From NCBI RefSeq assembly GCF_003240585.1, contig NZ_PCDP01000036.1:62001-126000 (forward strand): a stretch of DNA of 64,000 nucleotides, in the 5' to 3' direction. The position numbers and the translations under genes are program-made. Numbering within the stretch: the stretch's first letter is position 1; each line of letters begins with the position of its first letter. The DNA is from Arminella tubonensis. GTDB lineage: Bacteria; Pseudomonadota; Alphaproteobacteria; Rhizobiales; Rhizobiaceae. The notes below the pieces were generated by a model. It made no database searches. It was not told the DNA's origin and was given only the letters and a program-made list of their open reading frames with translations. Positions 15,652 through 25,171 of the stretch are shown piece after piece.

Positions 15652-18038
15652 CAGCTTGCACTCCTTCGCTGTTGGAAAACGGGAAGCCAATCCTTGACGT
15701 CATTCCCGACCTCCGCGCGGATCGCGTCGAGTAGTTCGACATTGGCGGTCCGGCCGGAAAGGATGGCGAGTTCATCGTCAAAGCCGTTGAGGTCGAGCTC
15801 GGCAACGACGCTGTTGTGTCCCTGCTTCAACACGAACCTCCGGCTCTCGACGGAAAGCTCGCGCGCAATCAATTCGTATTCGCGCTCGGTGAGCTTGAAT
15901 CCATCGACATAGTCGGCATGGTTGCCGCGCGAGTTGGGCAGGAAGATCTGTGTCGGGCATTGCTCGATGATCGTGTGCGCGATCGGCGAGTTCAGCGCGT
16001 CGCGTGGGCTCTGCGTGGCAAACAGCATCAACCCATTTTGTTTGCGGATTGTCTTCAGCTTGTTTTGCGCAAGATCGCGGAACCCCTCGTCCTGCAGTGC
16101 CTTCCAGAATTCGTCGATGACGATGATGATCCGACGGCCATCGATCAGTTGCTCTACGCGGTGAAAGAGATAGGCCATCAGCGGTGTGCGAATTTCCTCG
16201 TTGTCGAGGAAGTCGGTCATGTCGTAGCCGATGAACTTACTGGGCCCGCCGAAATCGCCAAAGCCGATGTCCTCGATGACATTGTCAAAAACCCAGCCGA
16301 GCGGCCCTCCCCTCTCCCACCGGCGGAGCCTGGCGGCGATCCCTTCCGGGTCGGTGTTATTGAGGAAGGTCCGGAGTGCGCCGATCGTCCGTTGGTCCAC
16401 AGGCAGGTCGGCAAGGCCATCGATCGCGCCGGAGATGTCGCGAAGCTCGGTGACTGTCGGTTCCCGCTTGCCGGAACCCACAAGCTTGCCGACCCAACGC
16501 GCCAGGAACACCTTGTTTTCCGGCGTCAGGTCGAGGGCCTTCAGGGGAGCGCAGCCGGTGGGGACGCCATTCTTCAGCGGCAGGTAGGAGCCGCCGGCGG
16601 CGCGGACATAGAGGTCCGCGCCCCGATCCTTGTCGAAGAAGACAACATGTGGATCGTGTTTTTCCAGCTGTGACAGCATGAAATTCACGATCACGGTCTT
16701 GCCGGCTCCCGATGGGCCGCACATGAAGGTGTTGCCGAGATCACCGTAGTGGAGATTGAAGTAGTAGGGCGATCCCGAGGCCGTCTTGAGCAGAGCGACA
16801 GCCGGTCCCCATTCATTGCCGTCCTTCTGTCCGATCGGATAAGAGTGGAACGGTGACAGTGCCGCGAAGTTCTTCGAGGTGATCGCACCTGATCGCGCCC
16901 GGTAGCGGAAATTGCCCGGCAGTTGCGCCCACCAAGCCGCCTCGAGGCCAAGATCCTCTCGCGCCACGACGGCGCCTCCATTGGTCAGGCTGGCGCGAGC
17001 CTTCGCGAGATTGTCCGTCAGTTCTTTCATTGTCGCCGCGAAGACGGACAGCGTCAGGTGATGCTCGCCGATTACGAACCGATTGGACTCCAGATCGTCC
17101 ATCGCATCGTCAAGCTCGTCGATCTGCGAGGCAGCCTTGTCGCCGCTGCTCACTAACTGGTTCTGCTTTCGCCCCATGATGACGCGAGCGTCCGCCTTCG
17201 ACACAAAGCAGAAGGATTGGGAAAGCATGAGTTCAAACGGACTGGTGAGGACGCCGTCCAGCATGCCAGTCCTGGTGCGGGCCGGGTATTCCTTGAAGCT
17301 CAGCATTCCGGCAAAACGGCTCTCCGCCTCATGCCGAATCTCGATCGCCTCGCGACCGATGATGACGCGATCCGAGTAGATCGCCGAAGCGATGCGGCCT
17401 TCGGTCAGCGGAACTCGTTCGCGCCTGCCGCCGACGATCTGGTGAAGCACCTCGCTCGGCTCGGAGAAGAGCATGCCGTCCTGATCATAGAGAGAAAGCA
17501 CACGGGGTTCGAAACGTTTCAAGCCAGCGACTACGTCGACGACCTTGTCCTGAAGCTGTTTCAAGGCCTCTTCATCGAGCTCCATATCAAGGCGTTTTGC
17601 CCGTCGAAGGCGCGATAGCAGCTTTGCCGCCTTGGCGGCCGGATCGCGCCCTGGTGACCAAAGGACGGTCAGATAGAGATCGTTGCGGAAAAGGTCTTCG
17701 CGCACCATACGCTCGCGATACTTCTCGTTGAGTGCGGCAGAGAATGGTGTTGCAAATGTTCCATCTGGATAGTCGCTGTCTCGACGCCGGACGAGGTGAG
17801 TCCAAATCGCAAGCCGCTCATCGGCAACGTTTCGATAAAGGGTGTTGAGGTCGCGATAGAGGGCGTTGAGATCGAGCACATCAGCGGTTTCGAACGATAC
17901 ACCTTCGAGCGCGACCATGACCATCAGTGTGCGGGAGTCAAGCGCGATCGTCGACTGGTCGACGTGGCGCAGGTATGGAATAAAGGCCTCGGGTGCGAGC
18001 TCGCGGGATCTGAGAGTGGCGATGTTAGGCAAATCCAA
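15651..18038 (-). CDS. virB4: T4SS ATPase VirB4
   Basis: This protein of about 795 residues is the largest T4SS ATPase. The N-terminal CagE/TrbE-type domain (ELAPEAFIPYLRHVDQ) is followed by a C-terminal RecA-like domain with Walker A GPSGAGKTVIVNFML, Walker B IIIVIDEFWKAL and ATQSPRDAL. It energises pilus biogenesis at the inner membrane. The frame is open to 18104, but the TTG at 18038 has AAAGGGA directly upstream and lies next to the virB3 stop, so I prefer it. Its stop overlaps virB5. Confidence 0.93.
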   Translation of the reverse strand: MDLPNIATLRSRELAPEAFIPYLRHVDQSTIALDSRTLMVMVALEGVSFETADVLDLNALYRDLNTLYRNVADERLAIWTHLVRRRDSDYPDGTFATPFSAALNEKYRERMVREDLFRNDLYLTVLWSPGRDPAAKAAKLLSRLRRAKRLDMELDEEALKQLQDKVVDVVAGLKRFEPRVLSLYDQDGMLFSEPSEVLHQIVGGRRERVPLTEGRIASAIYSDRVIIGREAIEIRHEAESRFAGMLSFKEYPARTRTGMLDGVLTSPFELMLSQSFCFVSKADARVIMGRKQNQLVSSGDKAASQIDELDDAMDDLESNRFVIGEHHLTLSVFAATMKELTDNLAKARASLTNGGAVVAREDLGLEAAWWAQLPGNFRYRARSGAITSKNFAALSPFHSYPIGQKDGNEWGPAVALLKTASGSPYYFNLHYGDLGNTFMCGPSGAGKTVIVNFMLSQLEKHDPHVVFFDKDRGADLYVRAAGGSYLPLKNGVPTGCAPLKALDLTPENKVFLARWVGKLVGSGKREPTVTELRDISGAIDGLADLPVDQRTIGALRTFLNNTDPEGIAARLRRWERGGPLGWVFDNVIEDIGFGDFGGPSKFIGYDMTDFLDNEEIRTPLMAYLFHRVEQLIDGRRIIIVIDEFWKALQDEGFRDLAQNKLKTIRKQNGLMLFATQSPRDALNSPIAHTIIEQCPTQIFLPNSRGNHADYVDGFKLTEREYELIARELSVESRRFVLKQGHNSVVAELDLNGFDDELAILSGRTANVELLDAIRAEVGNDVKDWLPVFQQRRSAS

Positions 18039-18366
18039 TATCCCTTTCGTCAAAGCGGCGGGCCAATCTGAGAGGCGAGAGTGTTGCTCCGCCCCAATAG
18101 GCACTGTTGCGCGAACGGCCGCGTGTCTCGACCCAGGCCAGCAGGATACGGAACATGTTGTGATCGTGCTTCACCAGGGCGCGGAAGATGAGATGGAACA
18201 CGACGCCGACCAGCGCATAGGCGATCGAACCGGCAACGATATAGAGGATCGTTGTGAGCATGATGTTGAAGCCCATCGCCTCCATGGTCACGCCAGCGAT
18301 CATTGCCGGCCGCGTGCATGCGATGAAGAGTGTGTCTTCTTCGAGAACCGCCCGCTCGATGGCCAT
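18025..18366 (-). CDS. virB3: T4SS protein VirB3
   Basis: This 113-residue inner-membrane protein has the VirB3 pattern: a short soluble start (EDTLFIACTRPAMIAGV) and two adjacent membrane helices (FNIMLTTILYIVAGSIAYAL, VGVVFHLIFRALV). A basic tail ends in RRFDERDIGFA. It interacts with VirB4, whose start overlaps its 3' end. The gene begins 2 bp after virB2. Confidence 0.92.
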   Translation of the reverse strand: MAIERAVLEEDTLFIACTRPAMIAGVTMEAMGFNIMLTTILYIVAGSIAYALVGVVFHLIFRALVKHDHNMFRILLAWVETRGRSRNSAYWGGATLSPLRLARRFDERDIGFA

Positions 18367-18368
18367 CT

Positions 18369-18668
18369 TCAGCTTCCGACGATGGTGTTGACGAGTTCGG
18401 TGGCGCCGAAGATGCCGCCGATCCCGATGATCCAGAAGCCTGCCCGCCTCAGGTCCATATAGCCGAACATCCAGGCAATGCAGATGACGATCACCGCGAT
18501 GACCGCCAGAAGCTTGGCGATGTTTCCGGTTAGCATGTCAACGATGTTTTGCAGGACGGTTTCGATGCCGGCGGCTTGCGCGAAGGCTGGTTCAACCATC
18601 GTCATTACGATGGTGGCAGCCATGACGGACGAAGCGACAATGGGTCGGATACGGGAATTCACGGTCAT
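18369..18668 (-). CDS. virB2: Major pilin VirB2
   Basis: This 99-residue pilin precursor has a long signal region ending in VEPAFAQA (cleavage near residue 31). The mature part has two hydrophobic helices: IAKLLAVIAVIVICIAWMFGY and FWIIGIGGIFGATELV, linked by the basic MDLRRAG loop. This is the TrbC/VirB2 architecture. It polymerises into the conjugative pilus. Its start overlaps the end of virB1 by 4 bp. Confidence 0.95.
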   Translation of the reverse strand: MTVNSRIRPIVASSVMAATIVMTMVEPAFAQAAGIETVLQNIVDMLTGNIAKLLAVIAVIVICIAWMFGYMDLRRAGFWIIGIGGIFGATELVNTIVGS

Positions 18669-19351
18669 TTACTCTGCTCCGATTGATTGCTCTGAAACAC
18701 GAGGACGGATGATCGGCGTCGGGTCTTAAAGACGTCCCATGCCGGCGCCGCGGAGATCGCGGCTGTTTTTTCCAGGGAGTTTTCCGCCACCACCTCGGCA
18801 ACGGCGTCTGCGCCGGGAATTTCGTTTGGGATGTCGTCCTCCCTCCCCTCCCCCGTGTCGCCAATTGTCACTCGTGCCATGGTCGGCCCGAGCCGTTTGA
18901 TTTCGCGGCGAACCTGATCGTCATAGTTGACCATGGCGCCGACAGATGGATCATCCCGTCCGTAGTAGGATTGCAGCATGACCTGCTCGGCCCTGGCGGG
19001 GTCGGCACCCACCTTGACCGCGAGGCGATAGTAGCCGTCGAGTAGCGTCGCTGTAGCCTGAAGGTTAAGGCACGGATCGAAAGCGTCGGATATCGAGAGT
19101 TTGAGCCTCCGAAGCTCTTCCGCTCCGACTCCGCCAAGGCCCAACTGGATGTCATGGCGTTCGGCCATCAATGATGTGGCGATTTCGATTGCCTCAGCCT
19201 TCGTCGCAGGCTGCCGCTTGAGGCGCGCGCCGCTGTTGATCCGGATGCTGAGCGGAGCGAACCGGCTTTCGAGGCTGACGACGCCTGCAAGTGTTTCGGA
19301 TGCAACGAAGGGCGCGCAGGTCTGTGCAAGATCTAGGAAGGCAACGGGCAT
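18665..19351 (-). CDS. virB1: T4SS lytic transglycosylase VirB1
   Basis: This protein of about 228 residues has the SLT lysozyme-like domain. The catalytic Glu is in VVSLESRFAPLSI, and other family blocks are GLGGVGAEELRRL, PCLNLQATATLLDGYY and LQSYYGRDDP. It cleaves peptidoglycan locally so that the T4SS can cross the wall. A disordered Glu/Pro-rich tail follows residue 170. No classic signal peptide is visible, although the start is hydrophobic. It begins 2 bp after the TrbM-like gene. Confidence 0.9.
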   Translation of the reverse strand: MPVAFLDLAQTCAPFVASETLAGVVSLESRFAPLSIRINSGARLKRQPATKAEAIEIATSLMAERHDIQLGLGGVGAEELRRLKLSISDAFDPCLNLQATATLLDGYYRLAVKVGADPARAEQVMLQSYYGRDDPSVGAMVNYDDQVRREIKRLGPTMARVTIGDTGEGREDDIPNEIPGADAVAEVVAENSLEKTAAISAAPAWDVFKTRRRSSVLVFQSNQSEQSK

Positions 19352-19353
19352 GT

Positions 19354-19893
19354 TCAGAACCACACCCTCTGCTTACCGATCCCGTCGATCGTCACATCGA
19401 TGTACCGAGGTTTCTCGCGCACCAAGGGACGGGCCACGGTATAGGCAATGCACTGATAGCGACCGTTTTGGTTTTGCCAACGCGGGGACATAACTGAGCC
19501 GTTGTTCTCTCCGCCGCCGTCTCGATCCTGCCGGCAGAAACTATCGCTCACGGCCTGCGGCGACGTCGAAATGCACGTAGCGTCATTCCCACGAGGGCCG
19601 TAGCCAGCCGATAGACGGTAGTCGGCACTGCAGTAGTATGGCTCGTAATGGGGCCGGGAGCTCTGAAAGCCGACGCCGCTGCAGGTCGGAAACGAATGGC
19701 CTTTCGCGAGCCAATCCCAAAGTTTCTCGATCGGCGGCCGGCACTCGGCATATTGCGTTGGGCCACCGGGGTTGGATATGCACAGGATAACCTGGCAACC
19801 CCAGTCGTCGGCACGAGCGCTTCGTTCCGAAATAATATACAGTGAGGCGAACCCCAACGCTGCTATGATCGCTCGAAAGAAAAGGCCCTTCAT
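19354..19893 (-). CDS. Secreted TrbM/KikA-like T4SS accessory protein
   Basis: This 179-residue protein has a signal peptide (AIIAALGFASLYIIS, cut near SARA-D) and many cysteines. The block CQVILCISNPGG...YAECRPPIEKLWDWL...PTC resembles the TrbM/KikA conjugal-transfer family pattern of paired cysteines around a conserved Pro-containing helix. It is the first gene of the virB operon and probably a periplasmic accessory factor. The family link is moderate; the secretion signal and operon membership are clear. Confidence 0.6.
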   Translation of the reverse strand: MKGLFFRAIIAALGFASLYIISERSARADDWGCQVILCISNPGGPTQYAECRPPIEKLWDWLAKGHSFPTCSGVGFQSSRPHYEPYYCSADYRLSAGYGPRGNDATCISTSPQAVSDSFCRQDRDGGGENNGSVMSPRWQNQNGRYQCIAYTVARPLVREKPRYIDVTIDGIGKQRVWF

Positions 19894-19986
19894 GCCCCCT
19901 ACCCTCCGGTTTCTTCAATGTCAGCTAGAATTGAAAAGCGACTCGCCTCAACCCGCTGACTATGCAAATAATAGATAGTTAAACCG

Positions 19987-20349
19987 ATGGCAAGCAATTT
20001 GAGCGACCGATGGCAAAGCCAAGCGTTATCTGTCTTTGCAGTGCGTGAAATTTTAGAAAAGCCGATCGAGGGAGAGTCGGCGCAGTCCCGCATCAAACAG
20101 ATCGGGATGATGAATATTCTCTATCTGATGCATCAGGCGCACCAGAAGTTAACGCTCGCAAATATAATCGAAATCACCGGAATGACGCGTGGTGGCGTAA
20201 TCGAAACCATTGATCTCTTGGTCCAGCGTGGGATCCTTACGGAGACGCTTGGACGGAACTCAATGGGCCGAGGAACGGCCCGACAGTTTGAGTTTTCCCC
20301 CCAGATGTTTGAGGCACTCCACGCTGCAGCTACGACCAGAAATGGCTGA
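19987..20349 (+). CDS. MarR-like winged-helix regulator divergent from virB
   Basis: This 120-residue protein has a winged-helix pattern: helices around residues 40-60 (QIGMMNILYLMHQAHQ), a recognition helix in IIEITGMTRGGVIETIDLLVQRGIL and a wing with GRNSMGRGTARQFEF. It is transcribed away from the virB operon, with 93 bp between the two starts, so it probably controls the T4SS promoter and itself. I do not recognise a named ortholog. Confidence 0.7.
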   Translation: MASNLSDRWQSQALSVFAVREILEKPIEGESAQSRIKQIGMMNILYLMHQAHQKLTLANIIEITGMTRGGVIETIDLLVQRGILTETLGRNSMGRGTARQFEFSPQMFEALHAAATTRNG

Positions 20350-21025
20350 TTTTTAAGTTATCAGGCATTGTCTAATACAAAGATTTAATTCGCACAACCG
20401 AGCGCCGGAAACGACGGTCAACAGCAGTTCATGGGGCATGCGCCGATCGTGTCGGCGTAGGCGCTATAAGCACCAACGGCACGCGGATTCTACGATCACG
20501 GTGAAGTCACGTTCGGCCAAATGCTCCAACTACGTTGAGAGAGGGTGGCTTTGCCGGTGGCGGAAGAAGCCGTTAACGCCATCCTCTCCATTGCGCGACT
20601 CGGCGGCGATTGGATGGCTAATGTCATAACAGAGCATCACCGGAGGAAGATTGGGATCGTTTCCGGTTAGCTTTTAGCGAAGACGTGGACTCGGCGTAGC
20701 ATGCCGACTCGAACGCCTGAATCGCGACACATACAGAACCTATCAAGCCACGACGGGGCCAGACCCAAGTGCTCTTTGACCTTGATCATGACTTGAGCAA
20801 GTCGGTTGTCGACTCATTTTTTTCTTCCACCGGGGGGACAATGCTAGCCAGGCAATTAACTGATGTTATTGTCTTTTTTGTGTGCGTCGCCCGAGGTCCA
20901 GGAAGATGTTAATGTTGCATTAACCTTAAAGCACTTGCCGACTCGGTCAAATCGGTCTCTATCTAGTTGCGGAGTTATGCCGTCCGTTGGCAAAGGTCCG
21001 CAAACTGGGCAAGGCGAGCGTAAAC
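20350..21025. other. Intergenic region upstream of repA
   Basis: I find no convincing gene in this stretch of about 680 bp; short open frames lack family features. It should contain the repA promoter and possibly partition sites. The only clear structure is the inverted repeat at 20908-20924. Confidence 0.5.
20908..20924. promoter_or_regulatory. Inverted repeat, candidate RepA/RepB site
   Basis: GTTAATG and CATTAAC are exact inverted arms separated by TTG, about 100 bp upstream of the repA start. Such palindromes upstream of repA are operator or parS-like sites in repABC plasmids. Assignment is by position and symmetry only. Confidence 0.45.
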
Positions 21026-22252
21026 ATGGTAAACTTAGATCTAGGCGCTGAAGAGGAGTTTTCCGGCTTTCGGGAGCTGGTTCGCAGCCATTCCCGTACG
21101 CTTTCTGCCCAACTACAAGCTTACCAGACAAAGATGTTTCCACCGCACGCGCGGAAAACAATCCGAAATTTTGCTCCAGCCGAGGCAGAGAAATTATTCG
21201 ATTTCGCTGAAGGGTATCTACGCACAATCGTTAGCGAAATGGAGAAAGATGAAAGCCTGAATTTTAAGGTTGCCTCAGGTCCTGGCAACCGCCGTACTTA
21301 TTCCGTGAGCGATCTTGCGAAAATACGTCAATATATGGACGCTGGGAGCCGCCCCGCCGGACGTTATCTGCCACATCGCCGGCAAAATGAAGACCTGCAG
21401 GTGCTTGCCGTTATGAATTTCAAAGGCGGTTCTGGCAAAACCACAACTGCAACGCATCTTTCTCAATACCTCGCCTTGAGAGGTTATCGCGTCCTTGCCA
21501 TCGACTTAGATCCTCAAGCAAGCATGTCCGCTCTGTTTGGAAGCCAGCCTGAGCTTGATGTCGGACCAAACGACACGATCTACGGTGCCATCCGTTATGA
21601 TGAAGACCGGCGTCCAATCCAGGATATTGTCAGGGCGACGTATATTCCTGACCTGCACCTGATCCCAGGCAATCTCGAGCTTATGGAGTTTGAGCATACC
21701 ACGCCCATGGCTCTTGCAAAGCGAGAATCCAGGGACAAGCTTTTCTTCGCTCGAGTGTCAGATGCCATAAACGATATTCGAGACTCATATGATGTGGTCG
21801 TCATCGACTGCCCTCCCCAGCTCGGCTATCTAACGCTTTCGGCGCTTACTGCGGCTACGTCCGTGCTCATTACAGTTCACCCACAGATGCTCGACGTTTT
21901 GTCCATGAATCAGTTCTTGGCGATGACCAGTGACCTCATGGATACAATTGCAGCCGCAGGTGCCGACGATAGGCAAAACTGGATGCGTTACCTGATCACG
22001 CGCTTCGAGCCTTCTGACGGCCCCCAGCATCAAATGGTAGCCTTTCTGCGATCGCTGTTTGGCAGTCACGTCATGGTCAACTCCATGGTCAAGAGTACAG
22101 CTATCTCGGATGCCGGATTAACGAACCAGACCCTTTTTGAGGTTGACCGCAATCAGTTCACACGGGCGACGTACGACCGCGCTCTGGAATCGATGAACAG
22201 TGTAAATGCTGAGATTGAGGGTCTGATAAAAAGAACATGGGGCAGAACATGA
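21026..22252 (+). CDS. repA: Plasmid partition ATPase RepA
   Basis: This ParA-type ATPase has about 408 residues from the ATG at 21026. The N-terminal region (residues 1-115) carries the helix-turn-helix used in autorepression (RRTYSVSDLAKIRQYMDAG). The ATPase part has the deviant Walker A KGGSGKTT at about residues 133-140, then AIDLDPQASMS and VVIDCPPQLGYLTLSAL. It segregates the plasmid with RepB and represses the repABC operon. The 20987 start would add 13 residues before the typical beginning. The stop overlaps the repB ATG. Confidence 0.95.
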   Translation: MVNLDLGAEEEFSGFRELVRSHSRTLSAQLQAYQTKMFPPHARKTIRNFAPAEAEKLFDFAEGYLRTIVSEMEKDESLNFKVASGPGNRRTYSVSDLAKIRQYMDAGSRPAGRYLPHRRQNEDLQVLAVMNFKGGSGKTTTATHLSQYLALRGYRVLAIDLDPQASMSALFGSQPELDVGPNDTIYGAIRYDEDRRPIQDIVRATYIPDLHLIPGNLELMEFEHTTPMALAKRESRDKLFFARVSDAINDIRDSYDVVVIDCPPQLGYLTLSALTAATSVLITVHPQMLDVLSMNQFLAMTSDLMDTIAAAGADDRQNWMRYLITRFEPSDGPQHQMVAFLRSLFGSHVMVNSMVKSTAISDAGLTNQTLFEVDRNQFTRATYDRALESMNSVNAEIEGLIKRTWGRT

Positions 22253-23223
22253 GCCGCAAAAATCTTTTCGCTGACCTTCCGGCGCCCGTCACCACATCGG
22301 GCGCGCCACCACACGAACGTCCGCTGCACGGGACGAGCAATCCAATGTCGGCGATAAAGAAGTCGGTCGGCGATCTAAACGACCGGAGCCGCCGTGCCGA
22401 CGAGATAGAAAAAAGTCTCATCGAGGGGCAACCTGTCATCGATATCGATACTGCGCTGATTGATCCGTCATTTGTACAAGACCGTATGGAAAGTGACATA
22501 CACGGGCTAAGAGCTTCAATTCAGGAGCAAGGGCAGCAGGTCCCGATCTTGGTGCGTCTACATCCTGACGACGACGGCCGATATCAAGTTGCCTTCGGCC
22601 ACCGTCGTCTACGGGCATTGAAAGAGCTCGGCCTCAAAGCCAAAGCGATCGTTCGCAGTCTAACTGATGAGCAGCTCGTTATCGCACAGGGCCAAGAGAA
22701 CAATGAGCGTGAGGATCTCACGTTCATTGAGAAGGCTCGGTTCGCCGCGCGGCTGAAAGAACGCTTTACGCGAGACGTGATCGTGTCTTCGTTATCGGTT
22801 GATAAGACAACGCTATCGACGATGCTCCAACTCGTCGACGCATTGCCTGAAGATTTGATCGAGGCAATTGGGCCAGCGCCAGGTGTCGGTCGGCCGAGTT
22901 GGCGGCAGTTAGCCGATTTGCTTGAAAAGACAAAAGGAACTTCGGAAGTGATCGCGGTTGCCAAGGCCGAGAGCACGCAGGCTCTTAGCTCAGAAGAACG
23001 CTTCAAGGCTGTAATGAGCCACATGAGGCCGAAGCCTGTGTCTCGTGGCGCACCTACTGTCCTGGCGACACCAACCGGCGCCCGTTTGGGCCAAATCACG
23101 CAGAATAAGACGAAGCTCGAAATTACAGTCGATAAGAAGGCAACGCCGGACTTCGCGACCTTCTTGCTGGAGCAGGTGCCCGCGCTTTATGAGGCGTACC
23201 TGGCAAATCACAGGCGAAACTAG
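22249..23223 (+). CDS. repB: Plasmid partition protein RepB
   Basis: This ParB-family centromere-binding protein has about 324 residues. It begins MSRKNLFADLPAP, the usual RepB start, then the ParB N-terminal domain (DIHGLRASIQEQGQQVPILVR, GHRRLRALKEL), a helix-turn-helix region (DVIVSSLSVDKTTLSTMLQLVDALP) and a C-terminal dimerisation region. It binds parS sites and the RepA ATPase. The ATG overlaps the repA stop (ATGA), so the pair is translationally coupled. Confidence 0.95.
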   Translation: MSRKNLFADLPAPVTTSGAPPHERPLHGTSNPMSAIKKSVGDLNDRSRRADEIEKSLIEGQPVIDIDTALIDPSFVQDRMESDIHGLRASIQEQGQQVPILVRLHPDDDGRYQVAFGHRRLRALKELGLKAKAIVRSLTDEQLVIAQGQENNEREDLTFIEKARFAARLKERFTRDVIVSSLSVDKTTLSTMLQLVDALPEDLIEAIGPAPGVGRPSWRQLADLLEKTKGTSEVIAVAKAESTQALSSEERFKAVMSHMRPKPVSRGAPTVLATPTGARLGQITQNKTKLEITVDKKATPDFATFLLEQVPALYEAYLANHRRN

Positions 23224-23241
23224 GAGAGCAGGCGAGTAAAG

Positions 23242-23293
23242 AAAAAGGCCCCAACAACGTTGCCGTCGTGGAACCTCATTCTGTAGTCGTGAG
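23242..23293 (-). ncRNA. Counter-transcribed RNA (ctRNA) of repABC
   Basis: In the repB-repC gap the minus strand carries a TTGACG -35 box (23323-23328), a 17-bp spacer, a GATTCT -10 box (23300-23305), about 50 transcribed bases, a weak stem and a run of five T (23242-23246). This is the position, strand and approximate size of the antisense RNA that represses repC and determines incompatibility in repABC plasmids. Exact ends are estimates. Confidence 0.7.
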
Positions 23294-23388
23294 AAACACA
23301 GAATCGCATTTCCATGAATCCTCGTCAAGAGTCTTTGGCACCGTTTTTGGTGAGCGGCTTTCTTTTGCCTTCTGAAAGGTGAGAGACG

Positions 23389-24606
23389 ATGCAAACAGGA
23401 AATGTGACGACGCCCTTCGGGCGCCGGCCGGCGACGCTTGCGCTCGTGCGACGTCAGACGGCCTTGGCCGATATCAAGCAGGGAAAGACCGCGGATAAAT
23501 GGAAGGTCTTCAGAGACGCATCCGCCGCGATGGATTCTCTCGGGATCCAGTCCAACAGCCTTGCGGTTCTCGACGCGCTTTTGAGCTTCTACCCGGAAGC
23601 TCAGCTACGCCAAGATGCCAAGATGATCGTCTTTCCATCGAATTTTCAATTATCGCTGCGGGCTCACGGCATGGCAGGAGCCACTCTACGCAGGCACATC
23701 GCTTTGCTGGTCCAAGCAGGGTTGATCGTCCGCAAGGATAGCGCCAACGGCAAGCGATACGCGCGCAAGGATGACGCAGGCAAGATCGAGGCTGCATTCG
23801 GCTTCGATCTTTCACCTCTCCTCGCCAGATCCGAAGAGTTGGCCATGTTGGCGCAGCAGGTTATGGCCGATCGCGCTACGTTCCGGAAGACGAAGGAAAG
23901 TCTGACAATCTGCCGCCGCGACGTCCGCAAGTTGATATCCGCAGCCATGGAGGAGGGCGCGGCCGGCGATTGGCGGGCAATTGAGGAGATGTATGTCGGC
24001 ATAGTCGGCAGGATTCCCCGCTCCCCCACGCTTACTGACCTCACCTCAATCGTCGAAGACATGCAGGCTCTACAAGAAGAGGTCGTCAATCGCTTGGATA
24101 TTCACGATATTTCGAGAAATGATAGCACCAATGATGCTCATAATGAGCGGCACATACAGAATTCAAATACCGAATCCCCTAATGAACTTGAACCAAGCTC
24201 TCGAATAGAGCCAGGGGCGAACCCAAGCGGATTAGATAGAGCGAGGAGCGAGCCGATAAAGGCATTTCCGTTAGGAGTGGTGCTGAGGGCCTGCCCGACG
24301 ATTGCTGATTACGGGCCTGGTGGGGCGATTGGGAACTGGCGCGACCTGATGTCCGCGGCTGTGGTGGTTCGGTCGGCCTTGGGGGTCAGTCCGTCGGCCT
24401 ACCAGGACGCCTGTGAAGCGATGGGGCCGGAGAATGCGGCTGTTGCCATAGCCGGGATTTTGGAGAGGGCAAACTTTATCAATTCCGCCGGGGGGTATCT
24501 GCGGGATCTCACTCGGCGCACTAGGCGCGGCGAATTCTCACTGGGCCCGATGATTATTGCTCTTCTGAAGAGCAATGCGGAGGGCCGACAGCAAGCGAGT
24601 GCGTAA
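23389..24606 (+). CDS. repC: Replication initiator RepC
   Basis: This 405-residue initiator is unique to repABC replicons. It begins MQTGNVTTPFGRRPATLALVR, written here only as the family-typical start, followed by the conserved N-terminal winged-helix region (LRAHGMAGATLRRHIALLVQ, residues about 90-110), a linker with low-complexity composition near residues 245-290, and the C-terminal block GPENAAVAIAGILER to RRGEFSLGPMI. In this family the origin lies inside repC. Its expression is limited by the ctRNA encoded immediately upstream. It appears intact. Confidence 0.95.
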   Translation: MQTGNVTTPFGRRPATLALVRRQTALADIKQGKTADKWKVFRDASAAMDSLGIQSNSLAVLDALLSFYPEAQLRQDAKMIVFPSNFQLSLRAHGMAGATLRRHIALLVQAGLIVRKDSANGKRYARKDDAGKIEAAFGFDLSPLLARSEELAMLAQQVMADRATFRKTKESLTICRRDVRKLISAAMEEGAAGDWRAIEEMYVGIVGRIPRSPTLTDLTSIVEDMQALQEEVVNRLDIHDISRNDSTNDAHNERHIQNSNTESPNELEPSSRIEPGANPSGLDRARSEPIKAFPLGVVLRACPTIADYGPGGAIGNWRDLMSAAVVVRSALGVSPSAYQDACEAMGPENAAVAIAGILERANFINSAGGYLRDLTRRTRRGEFSLGPMIIALLKSNAEGRQQASA

Positions 24607-25171
24607 GCCGGTGACCTTGGAGGCAAGGATCGGGCAATCTCTTGAGTTCAAAACCTCGTCTGTAACAGCGTTGCGAAGGTCACAACATTACGTGGGGGGC
24701 AACGGCTCAAGCTTGCGAACGACCGTCGCATTCGCGTCACACGATCGAACGTTTTAGCTTTCGTAACGAAACCATCTTTGACACCTTGAGTTTATGAATC
24801 CATCGCCTTCGTATTCCTTTCGTGATCGCTCCCCCGCCGAAGCCGCGTGTAGAGGTAAAGCGACGCCTCAGCGCGATTTTCGCGATAACGCCGGCCACGT
24901 GAGAACCATGCCCGCTTGCATTGTTATGGAACTGGTCCTTAAAGCTCGGAATCCGTCGTAATCAGTCAGAGCGCGACATTCCATCATGCAAGGCGTCTTG
25001 CAGGCGTCGAGATGGCGGTCGTGAACCCCTCCCCGTTTCCCGACGCGGGCTTTTTTGACAAGCATCGCAGTCAAGCAATCTTCATGAGGCTCAACGATGG
25101 GGATCAGATCATCTTGATAACGAGTTCCCTGTCATTCGTATCTTGATGTCGGCAGGCGTCGCGAAGGCGCT
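24607..25171. other. Intergenic region downstream of repC
   Basis: About 560 bp without a convincing gene. A GTTG...CAAC repeat near 24670-24686 is weak. The right end merges with a decayed IS21 transposase. No complete inverted terminal repeats were identified. Confidence 0.4.

Noticed and set aside
20350..20990. Possible transposase debris between the regulator and repA
   Set aside because: No frame gave a convincing match to a transposase family, and no terminal repeats were found.
22990..23394. 134-residue minus-strand frame in the repB-repC gap
   Set aside because: It lies antisense to repB and over the ctRNA region; it is a shadow frame.
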